DNA from: Microthrix sp041394405
GTDB lineage: Bacteria; Actinomycetota; Acidimicrobiia; Acidimicrobiales; Microtrichaceae
DNA: 64,000 bases
Assembly (NCBI GenBank): GCA_041394405.1
Contig: JAWKIF010000006.1
Coordinates: 806,001 to 870,000 of the forward strand
Direction of reading: 5' to 3'
Positions within the stretch are counted from its first letter, which is position 1. The number at the start of each line of letters is the position of its first letter. Positions 1-8,249 of the stretch are shown one piece after another. Below the pieces are notes generated by a model that had not been told where the DNA came from, made no database searches, and worked only from the letters and a program-made list of their open reading frames with translations. The position numbers and the translations under genes were made by a program.

Positions 1-2
1 TC

Positions 3-386
3 GTGGGGCGCACCGGCAGGGTGCTGTCGATGGCCGACGAGGCGCCGGCAGATCTGGTGCGGGTGGAGGCCGCCGTGGAGCCGTCGGTGGGCGGTGCTGT
101 TCCGGCGCCCGTGCTTCCGGCGGTGGAGGTTGCGGCCGCCCTGCCGCCCGACCTGGTGGCGGTCACCTCCGGGGTCGGGGTGACCGATGCCGGTGTGGTT
201 CTTGAGCTGGCCAACGGCGCCGAGGCCACGGTGGGCTCCACCAGCGACCTCAACCGCAAGCTGGATTCGGTCTCCACCCTGCTGTCGGGCCACGTCGAGC
301 TGGCCTGTCTGGCGGCGATCGACGTCAGCGAACCTGCGTTGGCAACCCTCAGCCGCGACCCGGCCTGCACGGGGGCGCCGGTCTGA
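3..386 (+). CDS. ftsQ: Cell division protein FtsQ, C-terminal part
   Basis: The reading frame is open from the window edge, so only about the last 127 residues are present and the true start lies upstream. The visible part fits the end of the extracytoplasmic beta domain of FtsQ/DivIB: a GRTGRVLS strand, a G-A-E-A-T-V-G turn, an N-R-K-L helix and the closing I-D-V-S-E-P strand. FtsQ is a bitopic membrane protein that links early and late divisome proteins (with FtsB and FtsL) outside the membrane. Its position directly before ftsZ is the classic dcw-cluster order and is the strongest support. The 196 bases between it and ftsZ hold no gene. Confidence 0.75.
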   Translation: MGRTGRVLSMADEAPADLVRVEAAVEPSVGGAVPAPVLPAVEVAAALPPDLVAVTSGVGVTDAGVVLELANGAEATVGSTSDLNRKLDSVSTLLSGHVELACLAAIDVSEPALATLSRDPACTGAPV

Positions 387-582
387 TGGAGCGGGCCTCC
401 AGCCTCGTCCGGGCCCGCCGGGTGCCGCCCACGCTACGCGCGGGTGCGGTGACGGCCGGCACGGGTCCACCAGCATCCGTACCCGTTCGTGAAACAATGT
501 TCCCACGGTTGGCACGGCACCTGCCGTCTCAACCGCCGCAGGGGTAACCCTGTTCGGCTCATCCCAGGAGGATCGGTCTCCC

Positions 583-1713
583 ATGGCTCACAACCCGCAG
601 AACTATCTGGCGGTCATCAAGGTGATTGGCGTCGGTGGCGCCGGCTGCAACGCGGTGAACCGCATGATCGACGCCGGCCTCAAGGGCGTTGAGTTCATCG
701 GCGTCAACACCGACGCACAGGCGCTGTTGATGTCCGACGCCGACCTCAAGTTGGACATCGGGCGCGAACTCACCCGTGGGCTGGGTGCGGGCTCGGACCC
801 CGAGGTGGGTCGCCAAGCGGCCGAGGATCACCGCAGCGACATCGAGGAGGCGCTGCGCGGCGCCGACATGGTGTTCATCACCGCCGGCGAGGGTGGGGGC
901 ACCGGCACCGGAGCCGCACCGGTCATCGCCGACATGGCCAAGAGCATGGGGGCGCTCACCATCGGCGTGGTCACCCGCCCGTTCACCTTTGAGGGCCGCC
1001 GCCGCTCGGTGCAGGCCGATCAGGGCATCGCCAAGCTGAAGGACAAGGTCGACACGCTCATCGTCATTCCCAACGACCGCCTGCTGTCGGTGGCCAACGA
1101 GAAGACGTCGGTCATGAACGCCTTCCGCATGGCCGACGACGTGCTGTTGCAGGGTGTCCAGGGCATCACGGAACTCATCACCACGCCGGGGATGATCAAC
1201 ACCGACTTTGCCGACGTCAAGATGATCATGTCGGATGCCGGCTCGGCGCTGATGGGCATCGGCTACGGCACCGGGGAGAACCGTGCGGTCAACTCGGCCC
1301 GGCAGGCCATCAGCTCGCACCTGCTGGAGGCGGCCATCGAGGGTGCCCGGGGCATCCTGTTGAACATCTCGGGCAGTTCCGACCTGACCATCTTCGAGGT
1401 GAACGAGGCCGCCGAGATCATCCACGAGGTGGCCCACCCCGAGGCCAACATCATCTTCGGCACGGTGATGGACGAGGAAATGGGCGACGAGGTGCGCATC
1501 ACGGTGATCGCCGCCGGTTTCGAACGGTGGGACGAGGGCTCGCCAGAGGCCATCGAGGCGGCCAAGGCCGCACGGCCGGACGCGGGCCGGTCCGGCTCGG
1601 GCCCGGAGCGCTCGCAGCGACCCCACGACGACGTTCCCATCGCCGACGTCTTCGGCGATGACGACTTCCTCGATGGCGACGACGATTTCGACGTTCCCTC
1701 CTTCCTTCGCTGA
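583..1713 (+). CDS. ftsZ: Cell division GTPase FtsZ
   Basis: Tubulin-like GTPase of 376 residues that polymerises into the cytokinetic Z ring on the inner face of the membrane. The N-terminal IGVGGAGCNAVNRM loop, the tubulin signature GGGTGTG at residues 104-110 and the T7-region NTDFADVKMIM are all visible. The C-terminus is an acidic linker ending in D-D-F-D-V-P-S-F-L-R, the conserved tail peptide used by partners such as SepF, which is encoded 1.5 kb downstream. The start is well fixed: AGGAGG at 566-571 lies 11 bases before the ATG. The stop overlaps the start of the next gene, which suggests translational coupling. Confidence 0.98.
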   Translation: MAHNPQNYLAVIKVIGVGGAGCNAVNRMIDAGLKGVEFIGVNTDAQALLMSDADLKLDIGRELTRGLGAGSDPEVGRQAAEDHRSDIEEALRGADMVFITAGEGGGTGTGAAPVIADMAKSMGALTIGVVTRPFTFEGRRRSVQADQGIAKLKDKVDTLIVIPNDRLLSVANEKTSVMNAFRMADDVLLQGVQGITELITTPGMINTDFADVKMIMSDAGSALMGIGYGTGENRAVNSARQAISSHLLEAAIEGARGILLNISGSSDLTIFEVNEAAEIIHEVAHPEANIIFGTVMDEEMGDEVRITVIAAGFERWDEGSPEAIEAAKAARPDAGRSGSGPERSQRPHDDVPIADVFGDDDFLDGDDDFDVPSFLR

Positions 1714-2410
1714 CGCGCTCGCCGCCGGAGCGGCTGCGCTGTCCGAGGTCGGCACGGTGCGGTGGTGGTTCTCCGGCCGAGTCGATGGCGACCTCAGCGA
1801 GGAGGCCGCGCCCGCCCTGTCGAAGGCGGGCGAGCGGTTGGGCGTCCCCGTGTACACCGTGCACCAAACCCACGGTGCCGCGGTGCAGGTGCTCGGCGAG
1901 GACGATCTGGTGCCAGGCGGCGTGGAGGTGTCCGCGGTTGCGGCCGACGGCCTGGTCACCGCGCTGGACGCCACGGCCCTGGCCGTGCGCACTGCCGATT
2001 GTGCCCCCGTGTTGTTGTGGTCGCCGGAGGGTGTCATCGGCGCCGCTCACGGCGGCTGGGGTGGACTGGAGCGGGGCGTGGTGGGGGCGGTGGCTGATGC
2101 CATGCGTGCCGAGGGGGCCACCAGCATCGAGGCCCGCCTGGGCCCCTGCATCGGGCCGGAGTGCTACGAATTCGGCCAGGCCGACCTGGACCGGCTGGCG
2201 GAGCGGTTCGGCAGCGAGGTGCGGGCGGAGGATTCCGGCGGGCGCCCAGCGCTCGACCTCCGGGCCGCAGTTGCAGCCGCAGCCGGCGAGGCCGGGGTGG
2301 CGCTGGCCGGCCCGGTGCCGTCATGCACCGCCTGCGGCGGGGGACACTACTCGTATCGGGCCAGGGGCGATCGGGCGCGCCAGGCCAGCATGATCTGGCG
2401 GGAGCGATGA
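1658..2410 (+). CDS. pgeF: PgeF/YlmD (DUF152) peptidoglycan-editing or purine nucleoside phosphorylase-like protein
   Basis: A 250-residue member of the multicopper polyphenol oxidase/DUF152 family. Characterised members act as purine nucleoside phosphorylase/adenosine deaminase or remove mis-inserted residues from peptidoglycan precursors. Visible family motifs are V-H-Q-T-H-G, R-T-A-D-C-A-P, A-A-H-G-G-W-G-G and G-P-C-I-G-P-E-C-Y-E-F; the His and Cys residues match the zinc-binding set. The chosen ATG overlaps the ftsZ end by 56 bases; an in-frame ATG at 1673 is an alternative. The gene ends in an ATGA overlap with yggS. This ftsZ-pgeF-yggS-sepF order is common in Actinobacteria and Firmicutes. 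Confidence 0.9.
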   Translation: MTTSSMATTISTFPPSFADALAAGAAALSEVGTVRWWFSGRVDGDLSEEAAPALSKAGERLGVPVYTVHQTHGAAVQVLGEDDLVPGGVEVSAVAADGLVTALDATALAVRTADCAPVLLWSPEGVIGAAHGGWGGLERGVVGAVADAMRAEGATSIEARLGPCIGPECYEFGQADLDRLAERFGSEVRAEDSGGRPALDLRAAVAAAAGEAGVALAGPVPSCTACGGGHYSYRARGDRARQASMIWRER

Positions 2411-3195
2411 ATGCCACGGCCGGGCGCTGCGGCACGCAGCCCCCGGACCCGCCTGCCGCCGGCAGCACCGAGCCGCCAATCTCCGCGCCGCCGATGCCCG
2501 AGGTGCCCGCAGCCGTCGCCGAACTGGCCGAGCGCGTTGCCGAGCGGGCTTCGACGCTGCGCGCCCGCATCGACGCCGTCGGTGGCCCCGACGTCCGGCT
2601 GGTTGCCGTCACAAAGGCACATCCGCCCACCGTGGCGTGGGCCGCCTCGCTGGCAGGTTTGTCGGACCTCGGCGAGAACTACGCCCAGGAACTGGTGGCG
2701 AAGGCCGAGTTCCTGTCTGAGTGTGGTGCGCAGGTCCGATGGCACATGATCGGTGGGGTGCAGACCAACAAGGTTCGGATGCTGGCCCCGCACGTGAGCT
2801 GGTGGCACACCGTGGATCGGCCCAAGCTCGTGCGGGAGCTTGCCCGGCGCGTGCCGGGGGCAACGGTGCTGATCCAGCGCAACCTGTCGGGCGAAGCCCA
2901 GAAGGGGGGGTGCGGCGAGGCCGACGTCGAGCCGCTCCTGGAGGCAGCACAGGGGGCCGGACTGACCGTGGTCGGGCTGATGGGCGTCGCCGCCCAGGGC
3001 TCTTCGCAGGTGGTTGCCCACCAGTTTGCGTCGCTGGTTGCTCAGGCCGAGGAACTCGGGTTGGGTGAGCGTTGCATCGGCATGAGTTCCGACCTCGATG
3101 CAGCTCTGGCGGCCGGCGCCACGACCGTTCGCGTGGGCAGTTTGTTGTTCGGGTCGAGGCCGGGGTCCGCCACCGCTACCCCGGCGCGTGCTTGA
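2407..3195 (+). CDS. yggS: PLP homeostasis protein YggS/PLPBP (YBL036C family)
   Basis: Pyridoxal-phosphate-binding TIM-barrel protein of 262 residues, a single-domain relative of alanine racemase that buffers cellular PLP and has no known catalytic turnover. The PLP lysine lies in L-V-A-V-T-K-A-H-P; the family strings D-L-G-E-N-Y-A-Q-E, H-M-I-G-G-V-Q-T-N-K and M-G-M/S-S-D-L are visible. In the third strand the usual D-S sits as T-V-D-R. The ATG at 2407 forms an ATGA overlap with pgeF and is the preferred start, although it gives a Pro-rich leader of about 30 residues; ATG at 2494 would give a more typical N-terminus. Confidence 0.92.
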   Translation: MNATAGRCGTQPPDPPAAGSTEPPISAPPMPEVPAAVAELAERVAERASTLRARIDAVGGPDVRLVAVTKAHPPTVAWAASLAGLSDLGENYAQELVAKAEFLSECGAQVRWHMIGGVQTNKVRMLAPHVSWWHTVDRPKLVRELARRVPGATVLIQRNLSGEAQKGGCGEADVEPLLEAAQGAGLTVVGLMGVAAQGSSQVVAHQFASLVAQAEELGLGERCIGMSSDLDAALAAGATTVRVGSLLFGSRPGSATATPARA

Positions 3196-3217
3196 CTACC
3201 CTTCGGAAGGAGATGGC

Positions 3218-3847
3218 ATGGCCGGGATGTGGCGCAATGCGATGTCCTATCTCGGGCTTGGGCCCGATGAGGACTATGACGATTTCGAACCCGAGGCGGC
3301 GCCGCCCGAGGCCGCGCCCGCGCGCCAGCGCGTGCGCCCTCAGGGCCCCCCTCCCGGAGGCCAGCCGGTCCGGCGCCCCGCCCCTCCACCGCAGCCCGAG
3401 TATGGCTACGACGAACCCGAGCCCATGCCAGCAGGCGAGGGCGTGGTGCGCATGTTGCCGGGCAACGGAGCGCCCCCTCCGCCCGGGCCGGGGTCCACTC
3501 CGGGCCCGCGTCCGGTGCCGCCTCGCGAGGACCGGCGGCCCCGAAGCGTCGTGCGGCCCATGCCGCCCTCACCTGCGAGCTCCAAGCCGCAGAAGGTGAC
3601 GCCCCAGTCGTTCAACGAGGCTCAGGAGATCGCCGACATCTTCAAGGGGCGCCAACCGGTCATCATCAACCTGGAGGGCGCCAACCGCGACCTGTCCCGT
3701 CGCCTGATCGATTTCGCCTCCGGCGTCTGCTACGGCCTGGGAGGGTCGATGGAACGGGTCGGCGGGCAGGTCTACCTGCTGACCCCCACCGATGTTGAGG
3801 TGTCCGACGACGACAAGCGCCGGTTGACGCAGCGGGGCGGTTCCTAG
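3218..3847 (+). CDS. sepF: Cell division protein SepF
   Basis: A 209-residue SepF, the membrane anchor and bundling factor of FtsZ in Actinobacteria, which lack FtsA. The N-terminus M-A-G-M-W-R-N-A-M-S-Y-L-G-L-G is the amphipathic membrane-binding helix, followed by an acidic and Pro-rich linker (residues about 18-125). The SepF fold covers roughly 130-205, with P-Q-S-F-N-E-A-Q-E-I and V-I-I-N-L-E-G, then G-V-C-Y-G-L-G-G-S-M. The ATG at 3218 is chosen because it begins exactly at the conserved helix and is preceded by GGAAGGAG. It follows yggS by 22 bases, so the two are probably cotranscribed. Confidence 0.96.
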   Translation: MAGMWRNAMSYLGLGPDEDYDDFEPEAAPPEAAPARQRVRPQGPPPGGQPVRRPAPPPQPEYGYDEPEPMPAGEGVVRMLPGNGAPPPPGPGSTPGPRPVPPREDRRPRSVVRPMPPSPASSKPQKVTPQSFNEAQEIADIFKGRQPVIINLEGANRDLSRRLIDFASGVCYGLGGSMERVGGQVYLLTPTDVEVSDDDKRRLTQRGGS

Positions 3848-3877
3848 CCGTGGCTGACGATTCTTAGTGGTGGACCG

Positions 3878-4126
3878 ATGAGGGCCCTGCTCGACGGTCT
3901 GCTCTTTGCATTCGAATTGGTGGTCATCGGCCGGGTCGTCATGAGCTGGGTGCCGCCCGGCGGCGACCTGGTGGAGCAGATCCGCGCCACCCTCGCCACC
4001 CTCACCGACTGGGCGTTGGTGCCCCTGCGGCGGGTGCTGCCGCCCGTTCGCCTTGGGGGAGGGCTCCTCGACCTGTCCCCCATGGTGCTGATCTTCGGGA
4101 TCATTCTTCTCCGGGCGATCGTCTAG
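3878..4126 (+). CDS. yggT: YggT family membrane protein
   Basis: Small integral membrane protein of 82 residues. Two hydrophobic segments (about 3-22 and 62-80) flank the signature stretch V-V-M-S-W-V-P-P followed by D-W-A-L-V-P-L-R-R-V-L-P-P, typical of the YggT/Ycf19 family. Family members are linked genetically to division and osmotic or photosynthetic membrane organisation, but the biochemical role is unknown. Its place between sepF and divIVA is the conserved Gram-positive arrangement and supports a link with septum or pole assembly. It starts 30 bases after sepF ends. Confidence 0.88.
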   Translation: MRALLDGLLFAFELVVIGRVVMSWVPPGGDLVEQIRATLATLTDWALVPLRRVLPPVRLGGGLLDLSPMVLIFGIILLRAIV

Positions 4127-4209
4127 CCCGCCTGCGCCCGGTGGCTCGGGTGGGTGGCTCGAGTGGGCGGCCGGTTGGTGCGGTGAGTCGTGTTGAGCGG
4201 CTGCTCCGG

Positions 4210-4215
4210 TAGGAT
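4210..4215 (+). promoter_or_regulatory. -10-like hexamer for divIVA, leaderless
   Basis: TAGGAT lies 8 bases before the divIVA ATG at 4224. A transcript starting at the usual distance would begin on or just before the start codon. No good -35 is visible at 16-18 bases. Confidence 0.4.
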
Positions 4216-4223
4216 CAGAGGTT

Positions 4224-5954
4224 ATGGACATCACGCCTGAGCTGATTGCCGAGATCGATTTCCCCGACTCGTTGAAGGGATTCGACAAGGACGCCGTGGA
4301 CGACTTTCTCGGCCAGGTGGGCACCGAGTTGGGGCGGGTGCAGTACGAATTGCGCAACGCCCAGGCCCGCATCGCCACGTTGGAGGCCGAACTGGCCAGC
4401 GTCGGCCAGGATCAGGAGGCGGCATCTGCCTCCGGGGCCGAAAGTGATGCCGCGAAGGCAACGCGCACCATCCTGGCCGCCCAGGAGACTGCCGATCGCA
4501 TCGAGTCGGACGCGCAGGCCGAGGCCGAGCGGGCGCTCGCCAAGGCCCAGGCAGAGGCCACCGAGAGCGTTGAGGTGGCCTCCGCCGAGGCCAAGAGGCT
4601 GCTGGCGGAGGCACACGGCGACGCCGAACGGGTTGAGGGTGACGCTCGGCGTGAGGCCGACGAGCTGCTGGTCGCGGCCCGGCGCAGGGCCGAGGACGAG
4701 TACGACGCCCGGGTGGCGGACTACGTCCGGGTGTTGGGCGATCAGGAGCAACGCTCCAACGCTCTGGCCGACGATATCGACGCCATGGAGGCGCGTATCG
4801 GTGAGTACCGGGCCGTCTTGGAGCGGTTGGTCGAGGAGGTGCGCCGTGTGCTGGACGACCCCGACGAGCTCCGATTCCGACCGACCCTGGAACTGACGGC
4901 CCCCGAAATCCCGACTTCGGAACCGGAACCGGCGCCCGGCTCGGCGGCTCCGGCGGACCAGGGCGATGCCGGCGGGGCTTCCGGCGACGCCGAGTGGCAG
5001 CCGGGAAGCTGGTCCTCGGAGCTGGCCGACGATGACGCCGGGGTGGGCGACCACGCGGCCGGCTCCGCCACCAGCGAGGTGGCATCGGTAGGGCAGGAGG
5101 CCACGGGACCGGGCGCCGACCAGCCCGCCGACGTGGTGGAGCACGGCGCTCCGGCGCCGGACGGGAACGGCTTGGGTGTCGACGATGCCGTCGGCGACCC
5201 TGAGCAGGCATTCGACGCAGGAGAACTCACGCCGGCGCCACACGGCGACGACTTCGACCTCGTCGACCAGGCACAGGACCCTCTCCCCGCGGACGTGACG
5301 CGCGACGACCTGTCGCTGGAGGCACACGAGGTTGACGAACCGGCGGTGTCCTGGGATGCGCCCGAGGTTGACGGCCCGCCGACGTCGGCCCGGCCCGCCC
5401 GGCCGCTTCCCGATTCCTTCGAGGTTCCTGCGGCCTTTGAGGAGCCGTCCGTCTTCGAGACGGAATCCGAGCAGCTGCAGTCACCGGACTTCACCGGCCC
5501 TGACCCCACCGGGGAGTACCAGGGCTTTGAGGCCGAGCAGTCCGACCACCCTGAAGCGACCGGCCTGCCCAGCCAGCTTCGGGCGTTTGCCGGGGACGTC
5601 GACTCGATGGCGGCCGAACCATACGTGCCCAAGCGCCGCTCCGAGGCCGACGGGCCCGGCGAGGCGCTGGACCTGGACGTGGCCGACGATGCGTTCAGCG
5701 GCGAGGGGGGCGGCCTGCCGATGGATGCGCCGCGAGACCCTGCGGGCGTTGAGTTCGTCGACCTCGACGGGCCCGGCGGGGGTGGCGGGGCACCCGCTGC
5801 CTTTGGGCCCGAGGATCGCTATCTGGCCGAACTCGACCAGGCCGTCAACGGGCCCGACAGCGATGTCGAGTTTGGCCAGTTCGACGACGGCCAGTTCGAA
5901 GGCGAGGCGGCTGACGACGACCAGAAGGGCATCCGTCGGTTCTTCAACCGCTGA
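4224..5954 (+). CDS. divIVA: DivIVA/Wag31 polar growth protein, unusually long
   Basis: Coiled-coil scaffold that senses membrane curvature and recruits polar growth and division proteins. Residues 1-60 are the DivIVA lipid-binding domain (I-T-P-E-L-I then F-D-S-L-K-G-F-D-K-D-A-V-D-D-F-L). A long Ala/Glu-rich coiled coil follows to about residue 215. From about 225 to 560 there is an acidic, low-complexity, Pro/Asp/Glu-rich extension ending in K-G-I-R-R-F-F-N-R. At 576 residues it is roughly double the usual Wag31 length of about 260; the extra length is almost all in the disordered tail, whose basic end could touch membrane or nucleic acid. The order after yggT is conserved. Confidence 0.9.
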   Translation: MDITPELIAEIDFPDSLKGFDKDAVDDFLGQVGTELGRVQYELRNAQARIATLEAELASVGQDQEAASASGAESDAAKATRTILAAQETADRIESDAQAEAERALAKAQAEATESVEVASAEAKRLLAEAHGDAERVEGDARREADELLVAARRRAEDEYDARVADYVRVLGDQEQRSNALADDIDAMEARIGEYRAVLERLVEEVRRVLDDPDELRFRPTLELTAPEIPTSEPEPAPGSAAPADQGDAGGASGDAEWQPGSWSSELADDDAGVGDHAAGSATSEVASVGQEATGPGADQPADVVEHGAPAPDGNGLGVDDAVGDPEQAFDAGELTPAPHGDDFDLVDQAQDPLPADVTRDDLSLEAHEVDEPAVSWDAPEVDGPPTSARPARPLPDSFEVPAAFEEPSVFETESEQLQSPDFTGPDPTGEYQGFEAEQSDHPEATGLPSQLRAFAGDVDSMAAEPYVPKRRSEADGPGEALDLDVADDAFSGEGGGLPMDAPRDPAGVEFVDLDGPGGGGGAPAAFGPEDRYLAELDQAVNGPDSDVEFGQFDDGQFEGEAADDDQKGIRRFFNR

Positions 5955-6032
5955 GCCCAGTCCAACCCCCGTCCGGTCCGGGTAGCGACCCCGGTTAGTC
6001 TGTCGGCTCCCCACATGCATCCCGGAGGATCC

Positions 6033-6683
6033 ATGGCACCGTCATCAGGGCCAAAGAAGAAGGCGCCGTCGAAGAAGGCGACCACGAAGAAGGCTGCCGC
6101 TGCGAAGAAGGCCGCGCCGGCGAAGAAGGCGACCGCGAAGAAGGCTGCCGCTGCGAAGAAGGCCGCGCCGGCGAAGAAGGCGACCGCCGAGGAGAAGGCG
6201 CCGGTGGTGGAGACCGCGGCCTCTGCCCAGAAGAAGCCGGCCGCGGCCGCCACGTCGGTGGTTGGTCGCCCCCTCGCAGCGGGTGCGGCGGCGGTCGAGG
6301 AGGAGCCGCCCTTCGAGAAGGCCTTCCTCGACGCTCAGCGCGAGGAGCTCCTGCGGGAGCGGGCCACCTACACCCGACAGAGCGAGGTGCTCCAGGCCGA
6401 GGCCGACTCGCTCTCCGAGAACCGCGAGCCCGGCGACGTCCAGTTCGACGAGGAGTCGGGAGAGGGTGACAGCCTGGCCGTGGAACGCGAGCGCGACCTG
6501 GCGTTGTCGGCCCAGGCCCGCGCTGCGGTGGAGCTGATCGACGCTGCGCTGGCCCGACTCGATGACGGTACCTATGGCATCTGCCGGGTGTCGGGCCTCC
6601 GTATTCCCAGGGTCCGCCTGGAAGCCATCCCATGGGCCACCGAGCGGGTGGAACACAAGGTAGGCGGGTTTGGCCGTCGCTGA
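6033..6683 (+). CDS. DksA/TraR-type protein with histone-like Lys/Ala tail
   Basis: A 216-residue protein. Residues about 1-60 form a Lys/Ala/Pro tail (repeats of K-K-A-A-P-A-K-K-A) like the C-terminal tails of mycobacterial HupB and histone H1. The C-terminal 120 residues resemble the DksA/TraR family: a helical hairpin, then D-D-G-T-Y-G-I-C-R-V-S-G and I-P-x-x-R-L-E-A-I-P. The four-cysteine zinc finger is reduced to one cysteine. DksA-type proteins act in the RNA polymerase secondary channel; whether this one does is unknown. ATG 6033 is preferred over 6015 because GGAGG lies at 6024-6028 and a TAGTCT hexamer at 5996-6001 would put the transcript start after 6006; the spacing of 4 bases is short, so 6015 stays possible. 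The stop overlaps lspA. Confidence 0.75.
   Translation: MAPSSGPKKKAPSKKATTKKAAAAKKAAPAKKATAKKAAAAKKAAPAKKATAEEKAPVVETAASAQKKPAAAATSVVGRPLAAGAAAVEEEPPFEKAFLDAQREELLRERATYTRQSEVLQAEADSLSENREPGDVQFDEESGEGDSLAVERERDLALSAQARAAVELIDAALARLDDGTYGICRVSGLRIPRVRLEAIPWATERVEHKVGGFGRR
6072..6188 (+). repeat. 51-bp in-frame tandem repeat, about 2.3 copies
   Basis: Units begin at 6072, 6123 and 6174, with the third cut short. Units 1 and 2 are nearly identical. Each encodes 17 residues of the Lys/Ala tail, so copy-number change would lengthen the tail without a frameshift. Confidence 0.9.
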
Positions 6684-7242
6684 GGACGACGCACCTCGGA
6701 GCTCAGACGGCCTCGACGAACGTCCGGAGGCCGACCCGGGATCCGCAACGGTGGTCGCACCCGCCACCCACTCGGTGGCCGCACGCAGCGCCGTGGGTGC
6801 TGCGGTGGTGCTGGCCGTGTTCGTCGTTGATCGGCTGAGCAAAGCCTGGGCGCTGGACACGCTTGAGCCGGGGGTGACCAAGGACTTCCTGGGTCCACTC
6901 AAGCTGGTGTTGGCGTTCAACGACGGCTCGGCGTTCAGCTTGGGTTCGGGTTCGGGGCCCATCATCGGGGTGCTGGCCCTGGTCATCGTGGGGGTCGTCA
7001 TCTGGGCCGGACGGCACTATCGCTCGTGGCCGGCGGTGGTCATTCAGGGCCTCGTGGTCGGCGGCGCCGTCGGCAACCTGGCCGACCGGGTGCTGCGGGC
7101 CGAGGATGGCTGGTTCTCCGGCTCGGTGGTGGACTTCCTGCGTCTGCCCAACTGGCCTATCTTCAACGTGGCCGACATGGCCATCACCGGCGGAGCCTTG
7201 GCGCTGGTGTTCCTGATCGGGCGCGACCGCGGGGAGGCGTGA
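6670..7242 (+). CDS. lspA: Lipoprotein signal peptidase (signal peptidase II)
   Basis: Aspartyl membrane protease that removes signal peptides from diacylglyceryl prolipoproteins. The 190-residue protein has four hydrophobic segments after a charged N-terminal extension of about 40 residues. The two catalytic aspartates are in N-L-A-D-R (D139) and F-N-V-A-D (D169); F-N-D-G-S-A-F-S is the family's N-x-G-x-A-F motif. The start is a TTG at 6670 that overlaps the previous stop; a GTG at 6751 would remove most of the extension. It has obvious local clients: at least four lipoproteins are encoded at 18-40 kb. GTGA overlap with the next gene. Confidence 0.95.
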   Translation: MAVAEDDAPRSSDGLDERPEADPGSATVVAPATHSVAARSAVGAAVVLAVFVVDRLSKAWALDTLEPGVTKDFLGPLKLVLAFNDGSAFSLGSGSGPIIGVLALVIVGVVIWAGRHYRSWPAVVIQGLVVGGAVGNLADRVLRAEDGWFSGSVVDFLRLPNWPIFNVADMAITGGALALVFLIGRDRGEA

Positions 7243-8237
7243 GCGCAGGCGACCCCTCCGAGTTGGAGGCTGGGACGGCCGGCGCCGCTCCGAGCCCCAC
7301 CGAGGCCGTTGCGGTGGCACCCAGCCTGGCCGGCGAGCGGCTCGACCGCGTGGTGTCCATGCTGTTCGGCTGCTCCCGGGCGGAGGCCGCCTCGCTGATC
7401 GCTGAGGGCGAAGTGTCGGTGGACGCTGAAGTGGTCCGGACCAAGAGCCGCAGGCTGGAAGGCGGCCAGCTCCTGGCGCTCAGCCGCCTCGCGGCGACCG
7501 GGCCGTCGCTGCCGGCGGCGCAACCCGAGCTGCCGCTGACGGTGCTCCACGAGGACCAGTCCGTGGTGGTCGTGGACAAGCCGGCCGGCGTGGTGGTGCA
7601 CCCGGCGCCCGGCCATCGCGACGGCACCCTCGTGAACGCGCTGCTGGCCCGCTACCCCGACCTGGCCGAGGTGGGCGACCCCCAGCGCCCCGGCATCGTG
7701 CACCGGCTGGATCGCGATACTTCGGGGCTCATGGTGGTGGCCCGCACACCGTCGGCCTACGACGGGCTCGTGGAGGATCTGTCCCATCACCTGGTGGAGC
7801 GGCGCTACGTGGCACTCGTCCACGGCCGTCCGGAGACGCCCGAAGGCAGCATCGAGGCCCCGGTGGGTCGGTCGCGACGCGACCCCATGCGCATGTGCGT
7901 CACCCAGGCCGGCCGCGCCGCGACCACTCACTACTCCCTCGTATCCAGCTGGAACGACCCGCCGGTCAGCCTGCTGGGCCTGGCGCTGGAGACCGGCCGC
8001 ACCCATCAGATTCGGGTGCATCTTGCGTCGGTCGGCTGGTACGTGGTGGGCGACCCGGTCTACGGCCGGGCCCTTGCAGGTCACCCCCTGGAACGCCCGT
8101 TTCTGCACGCCGTGGAGCTGGGATTCTCGCACCCGGTGGACGGCCGGGAGGTGACCTTTCAGTCCCCGCTTGCGCCCGAGTTGCAGGCCGTGCTGCGGGC
8201 GCTGGGCGAGCCGCCAGAGACCCGTACCCCCAGCTGA
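7239..8237 (+). CDS. rluD: RluA/RluD-type pseudouridine synthase
   Basis: A 332-residue enzyme that isomerises uridine to pseudouridine, probably in 23S rRNA. An S4 RNA-binding domain covers about residues 30-85; the catalytic domain follows, with the motif H-R-L-D-R-D-T-S-G-L-M-V and catalytic D158. E-T-G-R-T-H-Q-I-R-V-H marks the C-terminal part. Start: GTG 7239 in a GTGA overlap with the lspA stop; the first 28 residues are low-complexity. The lspA-rluD pair is widely conserved. The site specificity (RluD versus RluA/RluC) cannot be read with certainty from sequence alone. The gene runs convergently into the Rrf2 gene, with a 12-base gap. Confidence 0.92.
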   Translation: MSAGDPSELEAGTAGAAPSPTEAVAVAPSLAGERLDRVVSMLFGCSRAEAASLIAEGEVSVDAEVVRTKSRRLEGGQLLALSRLAATGPSLPAAQPELPLTVLHEDQSVVVVDKPAGVVVHPAPGHRDGTLVNALLARYPDLAEVGDPQRPGIVHRLDRDTSGLMVVARTPSAYDGLVEDLSHHLVERRYVALVHGRPETPEGSIEAPVGRSRRDPMRMCVTQAGRAATTHYSLVSSWNDPPVSLLGLALETGRTHQIRVHLASVGWYVVGDPVYGRALAGHPLERPFLHAVELGFSHPVDGREVTFQSPLAPELQAVLRALGEPPETRTPS

Positions 8238-8249
8238 GGCCGGCGGGCC

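Noticed and set aside
559..2037. Long open frame on the minus strand across ftsZ and pgeF
   Set aside because: It mirrors the codons of two certain genes; its translation has no domain and is a GC-rich shadow.
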